From: Pseudomonas chlororaphis subsp. piscium
GTDB taxonomy: Bacteria; Pseudomonadota; Gammaproteobacteria; Pseudomonadales; Pseudomonadaceae
DNA length: 64,000 nucleotides
Direction of reading: 5' to 3'
Assembly: GCF_003850345.1 (NCBI RefSeq)
Contig: NZ_CP027707.1
Location: 5,084,001-5,148,000 of the forward strand
Below are positions 25,827-34,585 of the stretch, piece by piece (position 1 is the first letter of the stretch; the number at the start of each line of letters is the position of its first letter). The notes beneath the pieces were generated by a model, which did not search any database, had not been told where the DNA came from, and was given only the letters and a program-made list of their open reading frames with translations. The position numbers were made by a program, and so were the translations under genes.

Positions 25827-27248
25827 TTATTTCCGTGAGACGACCTTACGCGCTTGCGGCTCCAACGATTCGCGTTCCCGGTCAAACGCCAAATAGTATT
25901 TGTTGACGCTATTAACATAGCTGACGGCGCCCATTCCGACCTGTTCCATGGCGATGCGCTCAACCTGGAAAAACCACTGATTGGGGTTCAACCCGCGCCG
26001 CCGGGCTTCGGTGCGCATCCCCTGCACACGCTCCGGCCCCATGTTGTAGGCCGCCAGGACGAACGCCATACGCTCGCGCTCATTAAGCTTGGGGCTGGAA
26101 AAGAACTTGCGCCGGATCAACGCCAGGTACTTGGCTCCGGCCAACACATTGTTATCAAGGGTCTGAATGTTATTGACCCCTACCCGCTGGGCCGCTGACG
26201 GGGTGATCTGCATCAGGCCAGTCGGGCCGCTGCCGCTCCTGGCATTGGGTTGCAACGACGATTCCTTGAAGGCCAGGGCAGCCAGGTTCAACCAGTCCAT
26301 GCTCTGTGCATCGGCATGCTTCTGTAATACCGGGCGCAACTTCTCCAGGCGCTGGCGATCGGCCCGGGTCAAAGGGTTATGCACCTGATACAGGCGCCGG
26401 TAGATGCGCAAGAAGGCAACATCCTGATCCGCCGGAGCCTTGTAGACCTTCAGGAAACGATCGATGCTCGCCCGCAGCATCGAGGCGTCACGCCGTACGA
26501 ACCAGTGCTCCTCGCCGGGTTCGCTGATGACCAGTTGCCGATCGAAACGCAGCTTCGGCAGAACCTTGCCCCAGCGCTCGGCAATGGGCTTTTCGACTAT
26601 GGTCAGGTGAAAGATCCCACCCTGGACCATTTCCAGGACATCTTCGACCGCCAGGCTCGGATCGACCCATTCGACCTTGATCGGCGCCAGCTTATGCAGC
26701 GCCAGCTTCTGATTGATCTGGCTCACCGCATCCCCGGCGGCGCTGCCCGTGGTCAACGCCAGGGTCTTGCCGGAGAGTTGTTCCGGTCGGGTGTAACGCC
26801 GCTCGCCCTTGATGCCCACCAGCAGCAACGGCACGTTGCTGGCGACTGGATCACTGGGGCTTACCGCTTGCCCCGGCAGCGCCTCCAGCAATTCTCCCGG
26901 GGCGACCAGATCGCCCTCACCGCGCTGCAGCGCACCGAGCAGTTGATCCTTGGCTTTGGGAATGATCTTGAGGCTGATTTCCTGACCGTCGCGGGCATGG
27001 CCATTGAGGTACTGCTCAAAGGCGCGCAGACGGTGGTACTCGACACCGATGGCCTGCCCCTGGACTTCACCGGAGCTGTTGCGACTCTGGTTGACCAGCA
27101 CCCGCAAGACCCGGCTGCTGCGGATTTCCGCCAGGTCGCGGACCTTGCCAGCAGTGGCCGCTTCCGGAGGGCCAGCCAAGCGCGCGACCGCCGGCAGGGG
27201 CAGCAGCAACGACAAGCACAACGCTAGCAAAACCGAGGGTCGCGTCAT
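25827..27248 (-). CDS. MltF-like lytic murein transglycosylase
   Basis: 473 residues: signal peptide ([20 protein letters not shown]), an ABC-type solute-binding domain ([20 protein letters not shown] through about residue 270), and a C-terminal SLT lysozyme-like domain with catalytic Glu in [15 protein letters not shown], then [12 protein letters not shown] and [11 protein letters not shown]. This two-domain layout is MltF. The enzyme cleaves MurNAc-GlcNAc bonds to 1,6-anhydro products; the binding domain senses muropeptides allosterically. It is not a lipoprotein, since no lipobox is present. Divergent from tatD. Confidence 0.93.
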   Translation of the reverse strand: MTRPSVLLALCLSLLLPLPAVARLAGPPEAATAGKVRDLAEIRSSRVLRVLVNQSRNSSGEVQGQAIGVEYHRLRAFEQYLNGHARDGQEISLKIIPKAKDQLLGALQRGEGDLVAPGELLEALPGQAVSPSDPVASNVPLLLVGIKGERRYTRPEQLSGKTLALTTGSAAGDAVSQINQKLALHKLAPIKVEWVDPSLAVEDVLEMVQGGIFHLTIVEKPIAERWGKVLPKLRFDRQLVISEPGEEHWFVRRDASMLRASIDRFLKVYKAPADQDVAFLRIYRRLYQVHNPLTRADRQRLEKLRPVLQKHADAQSMDWLNLAALAFKESSLQPNARSGSGPTGLMQITPSAAQRVGVNNIQTLDNNVLAGAKYLALIRRKFFSSPKLNERERMAFVLAAYNMGPERVQGMRTEARRRGLNPNQWFFQVERIAMEQVGMGAVSYVNSVNKYYLAFDRERESLEPQARKVVSRK

Positions 27249-27484
27249 CCGCTCTCCGGGAAAGAATACTGTCCGAGTTTTCGAGCACTGGCGAAAAATC
27301 GGGCAACAAAAACAGAGCGCCTAGAGCGCTGCAAGATACAAAAGACTGGCACAACCACGGCTGGCAAACCAACCGCTGCCTTTCTTCCGGCATCAAGAGA
27401 CAGCCTCAACTCGTTGTAGTTCTTGGTTTTTCTTATAAATCTACAGCTCTGATATGCTTTCCGGCCGCAGGCGGAGATAGCACC

Positions 27485-28291
27485 ATGCAACTCATCGATA
27501 TCGGCGTCAACCTGACCAACCCGAGTTTCGCCGAAAAACATCGCGCAGTACTGGACCGTGCCTATGCCGCCGGCGTCTGCCAACTGGTGCTCACTGGTAC
27601 CAGTGTCGAAGGCAGCGAACAGGCGCTCGAGCTGTCTCGGCAACTGGACGAAAGTGGCCGCCAACTGTTCTCTACCGCCGGTATTCATCCGCATTGCGCC
27701 AGCGACTGGAATGCCGACAGCGCACAGCGTCTGCGCAGCCTGCTCAAGGAAAGCAGCGTCAAGGCCGTGGGGGAATGCGGCCTGGACTTCAACCGGGACT
27801 TCTCCCCCCGCCCGCAACAGGAAAAAGTGCTGGAGGAACATCTGGCCCTGGCTGTTGAACTGCAATTGCCGGTCTTCCTCCACGAGCGCGACGCCAGCCA
27901 GCGCCTGCTGGAAATCGTCCGCGACTTTCGTGATCGCTTGCCGGCCGCGGTGGTGCATTGCTTTACCGGCGAACAGCGCGCGCTGTTCAACTACCTGGAC
28001 CTCGACTTGCACATTGGCATCACCGGGTGGATCTGCGACGAGCGCCGCGGTACTCACTTGCACCCTCTGGTACGAGAGATTCCCCGCGGCCGCCTGATGC
28101 TGGAAAGCGACGCCCCCTATCTGTTGCCCCGCAGCCTGCGCCCCAAGCCGAAGAACGGTCGCAACGAACCGGCCTACCTGACCGAAGTATTGCGTGAGGT
28201 GGCCCTGCATCGCGGCGAGAGCCAGGAAGAGCTGGCGGCCCACAGTACCGCCAGCGCCCGTGCCTTTTTCGCCTTGCCCGAGATTGCTTGA
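27485..28291 (+). CDS. tatD: TatD, metal-dependent 3'-5' exonuclease
   Basis: 268 residues close to E. coli TatD throughout: [84 protein letters not shown]. The I-G-V-N-L-T start, in place of H-x-H, is the TatD-proper variant rather than YcfH/YjjV. It is a TIM-barrel phosphohydrolase implicated in DNA repair under oxidative stress. No tatABC genes are adjacent. The start follows CGGAGA. Confidence 0.95.
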   Translation: MQLIDIGVNLTNPSFAEKHRAVLDRAYAAGVCQLVLTGTSVEGSEQALELSRQLDESGRQLFSTAGIHPHCASDWNADSAQRLRSLLKESSVKAVGECGLDFNRDFSPRPQQEKVLEEHLALAVELQLPVFLHERDASQRLLEIVRDFRDRLPAAVVHCFTGEQRALFNYLDLDLHIGITGWICDERRGTHLHPLVREIPRGRLMLESDAPYLLPRSLRPKPKNGRNEPAYLTEVLREVALHRGESQEELAAHSTASARAFFALPEIA

Positions 28292-28376
28292 CGCATATCA
28301 AGATTTAACCCTCTGCATAGCGGCACAATAATGGCACCTTGCCAATACTGTTCCGCTTAATCAGAGAAGACCTTCC

Positions 28377-29858
28377 ATGGGTGCCTGGCTCAGCAATATC
28401 TCACTGAAATACAAGTTCTGGGCGGTCAATGCAGTCGCCTTCGTGACCACCCTTCTATTGGTCCTGTACGCCATCCAGCTGGAACAACAAGCGCGTAGCC
28501 AGGCCTCACAAAACACCACCAAGGCCCAAGCTGGCCTGCTCGGCGTATGGCCCTCCGGGCAAGCGCTGCCCAGCGCCGAAAATCTGCTGAGCTTCGCTGC
28601 CGGCCAGATCCCCAGCCTCGACCAACGCCCCCTGCCGGAACTGAGCAATGCCAACGGATGGGTGGCGTTCAACGAGATGCCGCTGTTCGGCGAAAACCCA
28701 CTGATCGGTGCGCAGGTACTATCCCGGGCCGACGGCCAACGGATTGCGGTGCTTGCCTATGGACCGAGCCTGCGCCAGGTCTTCAGCGAGCGCTTCAGCC
28801 AATACGCGGTGGCCGTGTTCATTCTGATGCTGGCGATGCTCTGTGCTTCGCAACTGTTGATCCGCTTCCTGCTCAGCCAACTGAACACCCTCAAGGATGT
28901 GATGCTGCATGTGGAGAAGACCGGCGACCTGTCGGCCCGTGTGCCCCTGTCGTGCACCGACGAGGTCGGCCAGATGGCCAGCGCCTTCAATGCGATGCAG
29001 GCCGGTTACCAGCGGGTGGTCAACACTGTCGCCAACACCGCCCGGCAACTGGATATCGGCGCCGCGCGCCTGGCGTCGAGCATGAACGACGTGCGTCACG
29101 GCATGCTGGGCCAGCAAAGCGAAACCGATCAGGCCGCGACAGCGATCAACGAAATGTCCGCCACCGTCTATCACATCGCCCAGCACGCCGGCGCCACCCG
29201 GGATCGCTCCCAGACCGCCGATGCCCTCGCCGGCAGCGGCCAGGAAGTGGTGGGCCGCGTACAGAAATCCATCTCCGGGCTCTCCACCGGCGTGCAACAG
29301 ACTGCCGAGATGATCCAGCGCCTGGCCGAGGACAGCCAGAAGATCAATGGCGTGGTCAACGTGATCCACAGCATTGCCGAACAGACCAACCTGCTGGCAC
29401 TCAATGCCGCGATCGAAGCGGCGCGCGCTGGTGAAATGGGCCGGGGGTTCGCGGTGGTCGCCGATGAAGTACGCAACCTCGCCAAACGGGTGCAGACCTC
29501 CACCGACGAAATCACCCGGATGGTCTCCGCCCTGCAGGCCGGTACCCGCGACGCAGTGGACTTCATGCAGGAAAGCTCGTTCAAGGCGGACGATTGCGTG
29601 CAGCAGGCACAAGAAGCCGGCGCAGCGCTGGCGGAAATCACCGCGGCTGTGGCTCAGATGCGTGAAAGCAATACCCAGATTGCAGTGGCGGCCGAGCAGC
29701 AAAGCCAGGTGGCAGAGGAAATGAATCGCGCCGTGGTGAGTATTCGCGACGTCACCGAAAACACCGTGCAACAGACCGTCGACTCGGCGACCACCAGCAA
29801 TGAACTGGCGACCCTGGCCGGAGAATTGAGCAAGGCCATCGGTCAGTTGAAGCTGTAA
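28377..29858 (+). CDS. Methyl-accepting chemotaxis protein
   Basis: 493 residues. An N-terminal membrane helix ([20 protein letters not shown]) precedes a short periplasmic sensor of about 110 residues (to [16 protein letters not shown] in outline), a second helix ([20 protein letters not shown]), a HAMP domain ([20 protein letters not shown]) and a signalling domain. The conserved hairpin tip is [20 protein letters not shown]. It ends without a CheR-binding pentapeptide. The sensor is too short for a dCACHE domain; the ligand is unknown. The gene stands alone, with a hairpin after the stop. Confidence 0.95.
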   Translation: MGAWLSNISLKYKFWAVNAVAFVTTLLLVLYAIQLEQQARSQASQNTTKAQAGLLGVWPSGQALPSAENLLSFAAGQIPSLDQRPLPELSNANGWVAFNEMPLFGENPLIGAQVLSRADGQRIAVLAYGPSLRQVFSERFSQYAVAVFILMLAMLCASQLLIRFLLSQLNTLKDVMLHVEKTGDLSARVPLSCTDEVGQMASAFNAMQAGYQRVVNTVANTARQLDIGAARLASSMNDVRHGMLGQQSETDQAATAINEMSATVYHIAQHAGATRDRSQTADALAGSGQEVVGRVQKSISGLSTGVQQTAEMIQRLAEDSQKINGVVNVIHSIAEQTNLLALNAAIEAARAGEMGRGFAVVADEVRNLAKRVQTSTDEITRMVSALQAGTRDAVDFMQESSFKADDCVQQAQEAGAALAEITAAVAQMRESNTQIAVAAEQQSQVAEEMNRAVVSIRDVTENTVQQTVDSATTSNELATLAGELSKAIGQLKL

Positions 29859-29865
29859 ACCGCGA

Positions 29866-29907
29866 GTTTCGCTCCTGCGGGAATCGGCCTACCTGCCGGA
29901 GCGAAAC
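29866..29907. repeat. Hairpin (REP-like) after the chemoreceptor gene
   Basis: GTTTCGCTCC and GGAGCGAAAC form a perfect 10-bp stem extended by GCGG / CCGG-type pairs around a 17-nt loop. Without a T-run this is more REP-like than a classical terminator, although it could stop transcription from the chemoreceptor gene 8 bp upstream. Confidence 0.6.
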
Positions 29908-30008
29908 CCTGGCCAGCCTATCGCCCCCATAGCCAGCCTTGATTCGCCGAAGACCCGCGCTAGACCTATCCTTGATACATAGGTTTCTACTAATCAAGGA
30001 TCACCGTC

Positions 30009-30371
30009 ATGGGTAAACGTCACCCCAACCTCCCCGCCTGGCAATGGCGCTCCTACCCGCACAATCACCGCAACCCGACCAACCTGGTGTTGCACCTGAT
30101 TGCGGTGCCGCTGTTCATCGTCGGCTTTCTGTTGCTGGTTTCAGGGGTATTCGGTTTGAGCTTCACCAACGTCGCCATCGGTGTGGTCGGCCTGATTGCA
30201 GCCTTGGGCCTGCAGCGTCACGGCCACAGCCTGGAGGCGCAAGCCGCTGAGCCGTTCAGTGACCGTAAAGATGCAGTCCAACGCCTGCTGGTGGAACAAT
30301 TCGTGACCTTCCCACGCTTCGTTCTCAGCGGCGCCTGGTGGCGTGCCTGGCGCGAGCGCCACCGGCATTGA
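30009..30371 (+). CDS. Mpo1-like (DUF962) membrane protein
   Basis: 120 residues. WRSYPHNHRNPTNLVLHLIA is the H-x-x-x-x-N-x-x-x-H pattern of the Mpo1/YGL010w family, followed by two membrane helices (PLFIVGFLLLVSGVFGLSF, AIGVVGLIAALGLQ) and EQFVTFPRFVLSGAWWRAW. Yeast Mpo1 is an iron-dependent dioxygenase acting on 2-hydroxy fatty acids in alpha-oxidation; bacterial versions are short. Databases sometimes call these terminases, which the sequence does not support. Convergent with the thioesterase gene 7 bp away. Confidence 0.85.
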   Translation: MGKRHPNLPAWQWRSYPHNHRNPTNLVLHLIAVPLFIVGFLLLVSGVFGLSFTNVAIGVVGLIAALGLQRHGHSLEAQAAEPFSDRKDAVQRLLVEQFVTFPRFVLSGAWWRAWRERHRH

Positions 30372-30378
30372 GAGGGGT

Positions 30379-31176
30379 TCAGCCGAAGATGGTTACCGTC
30401 TGCCGGCTGAGCGCGATCAACTGACCTTCCGCGCTCCAGAGTGCCGCGGCCGCATGCCCATAACCATCACGGGCATGCTCGATACTGACCCGGTACTTGC
30501 ACCAGTCCAGGGTGCTCAGCGCCAGCAGCGGCTGCACGAATTCAATGGTCCAGGTCAGGGTACTGCCAGGGACGACGCTGGTCAGATGCGGCAACAGGGC
30601 CGGCGGCCAGGCGTCCACCAGCGCGAGGATATGCGCCTCGGTCAGGGGTTCTTCCTTCACGTCGCCACGCAGGCGCACCCAGCCACCCATGTCCCGCGAC
30701 TTGTTGCCAGTAAACGGCATGCCACCGATGCTCCAGCGCATTGCCAGATGGCGCATGAACTCCGGCGTCACGTCCTTGATGTAAGGCAGCTCCGGGCATT
30801 CGTCCCAATGTTTCATGGCGGGCGCTTCCTCGGCGATGACCGTCACCTCGGACGACCGAGAGGCACCAAAACTGCCCTGTACCAGGGTCACTACCTGACC
30901 GTTCTGAACAGCACGCCCCAGCACCTGGCTGACGGCCTTGCCCTCGCGCAGCACCTCGACTTCAAAACTGACCGGTACATCAGGAGTGACCGGACCGACA
31001 AAGGTGATCGCCAGTGAGCGCACTGGGCGCTCGGCGGGGACTTTTGCGCGCATGGCTTCATACTGCAAAGCCGCTACCAATCCGCCGAAACTGGCCCGCC
31101 CTTGCGCCCACTCGTTTGGAATCGACAGCTCCAACGGATGTTGGCGGACGGCATCGAGCAAATCGGAAAAGCGCAT
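30379..31176 (-). CDS. Acyl-CoA thioesterase family protein (double hotdog)
   Basis: 265 residues forming two hotdog domains: FSDLLDAVRQ, WAQGRASFGGLVAALQYEAM (the N-terminal helix with the G-G-x-x-A turn), RSLAITFVGPVTPDVPVSFE, then a second domain with FGSTLTW-type sequence (PGSTLTWTIEFVQPLL) and GYGHAAAALWSAEGQLIALS. This is the TesB-like/DUF4442 thioesterase group of about 265 residues. The ATG at 31176 follows GAGG. It probably cleaves medium- or long-chain acyl-CoA; physiological substrate unknown. Confidence 0.85.
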   Translation of the reverse strand: MRFSDLLDAVRQHPLELSIPNEWAQGRASFGGLVAALQYEAMRAKVPAERPVRSLAITFVGPVTPDVPVSFEVEVLREGKAVSQVLGRAVQNGQVVTLVQGSFGASRSSEVTVIAEEAPAMKHWDECPELPYIKDVTPEFMRHLAMRWSIGGMPFTGNKSRDMGGWVRLRGDVKEEPLTEAHILALVDAWPPALLPHLTSVVPGSTLTWTIEFVQPLLALSTLDWCKYRVSIEHARDGYGHAAAALWSAEGQLIALSRQTVTIFG

Positions 31177-31283
31177 GAGCACCTCGGGTCAAAAGAAAGA
31201 TTCGAGGATCTTAACCAGCAGGGTGCAGCCGTAAAGCACTTATTCCCGCCAAAAAGACTGACAGATAAGCCGCCAGGCGCCTT

Positions 31284-32051
31284 TCAGCTACGAAAGCAGG
31301 TAGCGCTCAGCTTGTCGAGTACCCGATCGGCATTGGCTTCGGCCTTGTGCATGGTGGCATGCCAGACCGGAACACAAGGCAACAGGTCCGCCTGCCGTTC
31401 GGCCTGGGCCAGCCATTGCCAGCAATCATGCCAGTCGCCCAGCGCGCCCTGTGCGGCCTTTAAGTGAGAGACAGCCTTGGGCGACAGCGCGGCAAGTTCG
31501 GGATAAGCCTCGGCGGCGTAGCGCACACGCTTGATCAGCAGGCGCAAACGGTGCCGGTCATGGGCCGGATCATGCAGGGCCTGGTCCAGCGCCTTCCACT
31601 GCTTGGCCAGGCGCTTTTCGATGCGATTGCGCAAGCCGCACAACAGTTCCTGACGTTGCGCCGCCCGCAGGAAACGCGGGAAGGCATCCAGCACCAGCAG
31701 CAGCTGCTTGAGTTCAGGGCCCGCCGCCACGGTCCGATATTCGTCCGCCAGGCCCGTGATGCGGCGTTCCGCGGCCTGATGGTAGTCATGTTGATGCAGG
31801 TACGCGGCCAGGACCTCACGGTCGCGCAACGGCGTGGTCAATTGCCCGACCGCCGAAGCGGCTGCCTCCAGTTGCTCGACACCGGGCAAGCCGCGCAGCG
31901 CTCGCAACAGGCTGCGCAAGCGGCGCACCGTGGTACGCAGATCGTGCAGCGCCTCGGTGTCGGTCACCGCCTGCAAACGTGCCTGGCACGCCAGCAAGCG
32001 CACCTCCAGCCCCAACACCTGTGCCACCAACTGATCAACCAAGGCAGACAT
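31284..32051 (-). CDS. CHAD-domain protein (polyphosphate-binding type)
   Basis: 255 residues, all helical, with the conserved histidines and basic residues of CHAD: ALHDLRTTVRRLRSLLRALR near the N-terminus and HRLRLLIKRVRYAAEAYPEL in the second repeat. CHAD domains bind inorganic polyphosphate through these K/R/H faces and associate with polyphosphate granules. The catalytic CYTH triphosphatase partner is not fused or adjacent here. The ATG at 32051 follows GGGAG. The gap upstream holds two strong dyads, so regulation at the DNA or RNA level is likely. Confidence 0.9.
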   Translation of the reverse strand: MSALVDQLVAQVLGLEVRLLACQARLQAVTDTEALHDLRTTVRRLRSLLRALRGLPGVEQLEAAASAVGQLTTPLRDREVLAAYLHQHDYHQAAERRITGLADEYRTVAAGPELKQLLLVLDAFPRFLRAAQRQELLCGLRNRIEKRLAKQWKALDQALHDPAHDRHRLRLLIKRVRYAAEAYPELAALSPKAVSHLKAAQGALGDWHDCWQWLAQAERQADLLPCVPVWHATMHKAEANADRVLDKLSATCFRS

Positions 32052-32073
32052 TATTGACTCCCGAAACGAATGA

Positions 32074-32105
32074 CCCGGCCCGCAGCACAAAGACTGCGGC
32101 CGGGC
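32074..32105 (-). promoter_or_regulatory. Stable hairpin in the CHAD gene leader
   Basis: CCCGGCCCGCAG and CTGCGGCCGGGC pair with one bulged C around an 8-nt loop, ending 22 nt before the CHAD start codon on the transcribed strand. It could be a REP remnant, the end of the upstream lipoprotein transcript, or a leader structure affecting translation. Confidence 0.5.
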
Positions 32106-32150
32106 CCTGGCATGACTGGCAGGCACGATCACGACGCCCGCGAGACGGAA

Positions 32151-32170
32151 ACTGAAGAGCGCTCTTCAGT
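32151..32170. promoter_or_regulatory. Perfect 20-bp palindrome upstream of CHAD gene
   Basis: ACTGAAGAGCGCTCTTCAGT is a perfect palindrome without spacer, 100 bp before the CHAD start and 26 bp after the lipoprotein stop. Absence of a loop and of a long T-run makes a dimeric-regulator operator more likely than a terminator. Confidence 0.5.
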
Positions 32171-32195
32171 CTAGCGGCAAACGGCGACCTTGCGA

Positions 32196-32474
32196 TCAGC
32201 GGCCGGCGCGCGACTCACGAATATAGAAACGGGCTTTTTCGGCTTTTCTGGTGCAGCCCTCGAAGGCTTCGAATTGCTGCTGGGTCTTGGCCCCGGTCAG
32301 CAGCGACAGGGCTTTGGAATAACTGACGGTGCCCGCAAAACCTTCGGCCTTGGCCAGATCCAATTCATGCCAGGCCGCATCCAGTTGCGTACCGCAGCTG
32401 TCGCGATAGGCGGTCTTGCCAGCACAACCACCGAGTACCAATGCAATCAACGGCAGGCAGATCCAGGCTTTCAT
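32196..32474 (-). CDS. Small putative lipoprotein
   Basis: 92 residues. The signal peptide MKAWICLPLIALVLGG ends in a lipobox L-G-G-C with lipidated Cys17. The mature part (TAYRDSCGTQLDAAWHELDL, SKALSLLTGAKTQQQFEAFE) is helical, with two further cysteines. The residue after the lipidated Cys is Ala, which favours sorting to the outer membrane. I do not recognise a named family. ATG 32474 gives a clean signal peptide. Confidence 0.85.
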   Translation of the reverse strand: MKAWICLPLIALVLGGCAGKTAYRDSCGTQLDAAWHELDLAKAEGFAGTVSYSKALSLLTGAKTQQQFEAFEGCTRKAEKARFYIRESRAGR

Positions 32475-32716
32475 CAATGACACCTCAAGATAGGGAAAAC
32501 AGTCGGGAACAAACAAAACAATCGTGAAGGGTAAGACGATCGCCGCCGCAAAAAGTGCCTTGGCCCGCCGAGGGAGAATATAGCCGCGCGAGCATAACCC
32601 CATGGGGCAAGACATTGGAAAAATCCCTTTGCCCAAGGCCCGGGGCGGCAGTCAGTGATTGAACCGAAACCCTCGATGGGTGCATTGTGGAAACCTGTCT
32701 GGCGAAGGATCAAGTC

Positions 32717-33757
32717 ATGAAGAAGCGTGTTGCACTGGTCCTGGGTTCTGGTGGTGCCCGGGGTTACGCCCACATCGGGGTGATTGAAGAAATCGAAAGA
32801 CGTGGTTATGACATTGCCTGTGTCGCAGGTTGTTCCATGGGGGCGGTGGTCGGTGGCATCTACGCCGCCGGCAAACTGGACGACTACCGCAGCTGGATCG
32901 AAAGCCTGGACTACCTGGATGTGCTGCGACTGGTGGATGTCAGCTTTCGCCTGGGGGCGATACGCGGAGAAAAGGTGTTCGGCCAGATTCGCAAGATCGT
33001 CGGCGAAATCAACATCGAAGACCTGCGCATCCCTTACACCGCCGTGGCCACCGACCTGACCAACCAGCAGGAAATCTGGTTCCAGGAAGGCTGCCTGCAC
33101 CAGGCCATGCGGGCTTCGGCGGCGATCCCCAGCCTGTTCACCCCGGTCATGCAAGGCAATCGCATGCTGGTGGATGGCGGCCTGCTCAACCCGCTGCCGA
33201 TCGTGCCGGTGGTCTCTAGCCACTGCGACCTGATCATCGCCGTCAACCTCAACTCGACCAACCAGCGTCGTTATCAACTGCCGGTGATCCAGCGCCCCGC
33301 CGCCTTCAAGAGCCGCTTCGACAGCCTGATCAACTCCCTGGGCTCGCACCTGCCCTTTCGCCGCAAGCAAGCCGAACAACTGCTGCTGCTCGAACAGGAA
33401 GCCCTGCGCAGCGAGGCGGCCGACATCGGCAACCCCTGGATCGAATCCGCCGAACCCGAGGCCCAGCAACCGGCCGCGGCTCCGGAAACCGACGGAGCCC
33501 CGAAATCGGCCACCGGCTCGTTCATTATCGATAACGTCGGCCCCGCGTCCCTGCTGGACCTGATCAACCAGAGTTTCGAGGTGATGCAGACCTCGCTGGC
33601 CCAGTACAAGATCGCCGGCTACCCGCCCGACATCCTGATCAACGTGCCCAAGCGGGTGTGCCGTTTCTTCGAGTTCTACAAGGCTCCGGAACTGATCGCG
33701 CTGGGGCGGGAGATTGCCAGCGATACCCTGGACCGCTACGAGAACGAGCTGAATTGA
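32717..33757 (+). CDS. Patatin-like phospholipase (RssA type)
   Basis: 346 residues. The oxyanion loop is VLGSGGARGYAHIGVIEEIE, the nucleophile lies in GCSMGAVVGGIYA (G-x-S-x-G), and the catalytic Asp is in MLVDGGLLNPLP (DG dyad). A C-terminal part after about residue 200 includes a Q/A/P-rich linker and a final helical region (SLLDLINQSFEVMQTSLAQY) typical of RssA-like proteins. No signal peptide is present. The ATG follows AAGGA at seven bases. It ends 19 bp from the convergent kdpE stop, with no terminator between. Confidence 0.93.
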   Translation: MKKRVALVLGSGGARGYAHIGVIEEIERRGYDIACVAGCSMGAVVGGIYAAGKLDDYRSWIESLDYLDVLRLVDVSFRLGAIRGEKVFGQIRKIVGEINIEDLRIPYTAVATDLTNQQEIWFQEGCLHQAMRASAAIPSLFTPVMQGNRMLVDGGLLNPLPIVPVVSSHCDLIIAVNLNSTNQRRYQLPVIQRPAAFKSRFDSLINSLGSHLPFRRKQAEQLLLLEQEALRSEAADIGNPWIESAEPEAQQPAAAPETDGAPKSATGSFIIDNVGPASLLDLINQSFEVMQTSLAQYKIAGYPPDILINVPKRVCRFFEFYKAPELIALGREIASDTLDRYENELN

Positions 33758-33776
33758 AAGAGGGCCGCAAGCCTGC

Positions 33777-34472
33777 TCACTCCTCCGCCCCCAGCAACCG
33801 GTACCCTACCCCGGCCTCGGTCAAGATAAAGCGTGGCCGGGTCGGATCGTCCGCCAGTTTCTGCCGCAGATGGCCGACCACGATACGCAGGTAATGGCTG
33901 TCCTCGGTGTGCGTCGGCCCCCAGATATCCTTGAGCAGTTGCTGCTGGGTGATCACCCGGCCCGGGTGCCGCGCCAGTTGCGCCAACACGGCGTATTCCT
34001 TGCGCGTCAGCGCCACTTCGGCACCGTCGAGCAATACCCGGCGATACGCCAGGTCCACGGTCAGCGGGCCGAAACTCAAGGCTGCTTCCTGCGCTTCGCC
34101 GACGGGCGCCTGGCGCAACAAGGCACGAATACGCGCCAGGAATTCCTGGATGCCAAAGGGCTTGGTCACATAGTCGTTGGCGCCACCGTCCAGCGCTTCG
34201 ACCTTCTGCCCTTCGCTGGCCCGCACCGACAACACCAGCACCGGTACGCCCGACCACTCGCGGAACTCGCGCAGCACCTGCTGGCCGTCCATGTCCGGCA
34301 GGCCGAGGTCGAGTACCAGCAGGTCCGGCTTGTTCAGCGCCGCCTGGGCCAGGCCTTCGTTGCCGGTGCCGGCTTCAAGCACTTTGTAGCCTTGGGACAC
34401 CAGGCTGATGCGCAGGAACTTACGGATCTGCGGTTCGTCATCGATGACCAGGATGGTCGCGGTCTGGCTCAT
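33777..34472 (-). CDS. kdpE: KdpE response regulator
   Basis: 231 residues: receiver domain with Asp11/Asp12 and phosphoacceptor Asp55 (LLVLDLGLPDMDGQQVL), KPF at the switch lysine (NDYVTKPFG), and an OmpR-type winged helix ending FILTEAGVGYRLLGAEE. KdpE phosphorylated by KdpD activates kdpFABC under potassium limitation or osmotic stress. It is separated from kdpD by 113 bp, unusually wide for this pair, which overlaps in E. coli. Confidence 0.96.
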   Translation of the reverse strand: MSQTATILVIDDEPQIRKFLRISLVSQGYKVLEAGTGNEGLAQAALNKPDLLVLDLGLPDMDGQQVLREFREWSGVPVLVLSVRASEGQKVEALDGGANDYVTKPFGIQEFLARIRALLRQAPVGEAQEAALSFGPLTVDLAYRRVLLDGAEVALTRKEYAVLAQLARHPGRVITQQQLLKDIWGPTHTEDSHYLRIVVGHLRQKLADDPTRPRFILTEAGVGYRLLGAEE

Positions 34473-34585
34473 GGTTTTGGTTCAAGGCAAATAAGTGGCG
34501 CAAGAGTAGCGCAGGCGTCGCTGTAGATTGTAAAGAACATGTGCGGCCCTCCTGGCCTCGTTGGGTTGACGCTTTTTACCGGCAC

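Noticed and set aside
30009..30371. Phage terminase
   Set aside because: Similar Mpo1-like proteins are sometimes labelled terminase, but this is a 120-residue two-helix membrane protein with the Mpo1 histidine pattern and no phage genes nearby.
32474..33469. 331-codon minus-strand frame
   Set aside because: Antisense to the patatin gene; composition and lack of ribosome site mark it as a shadow.
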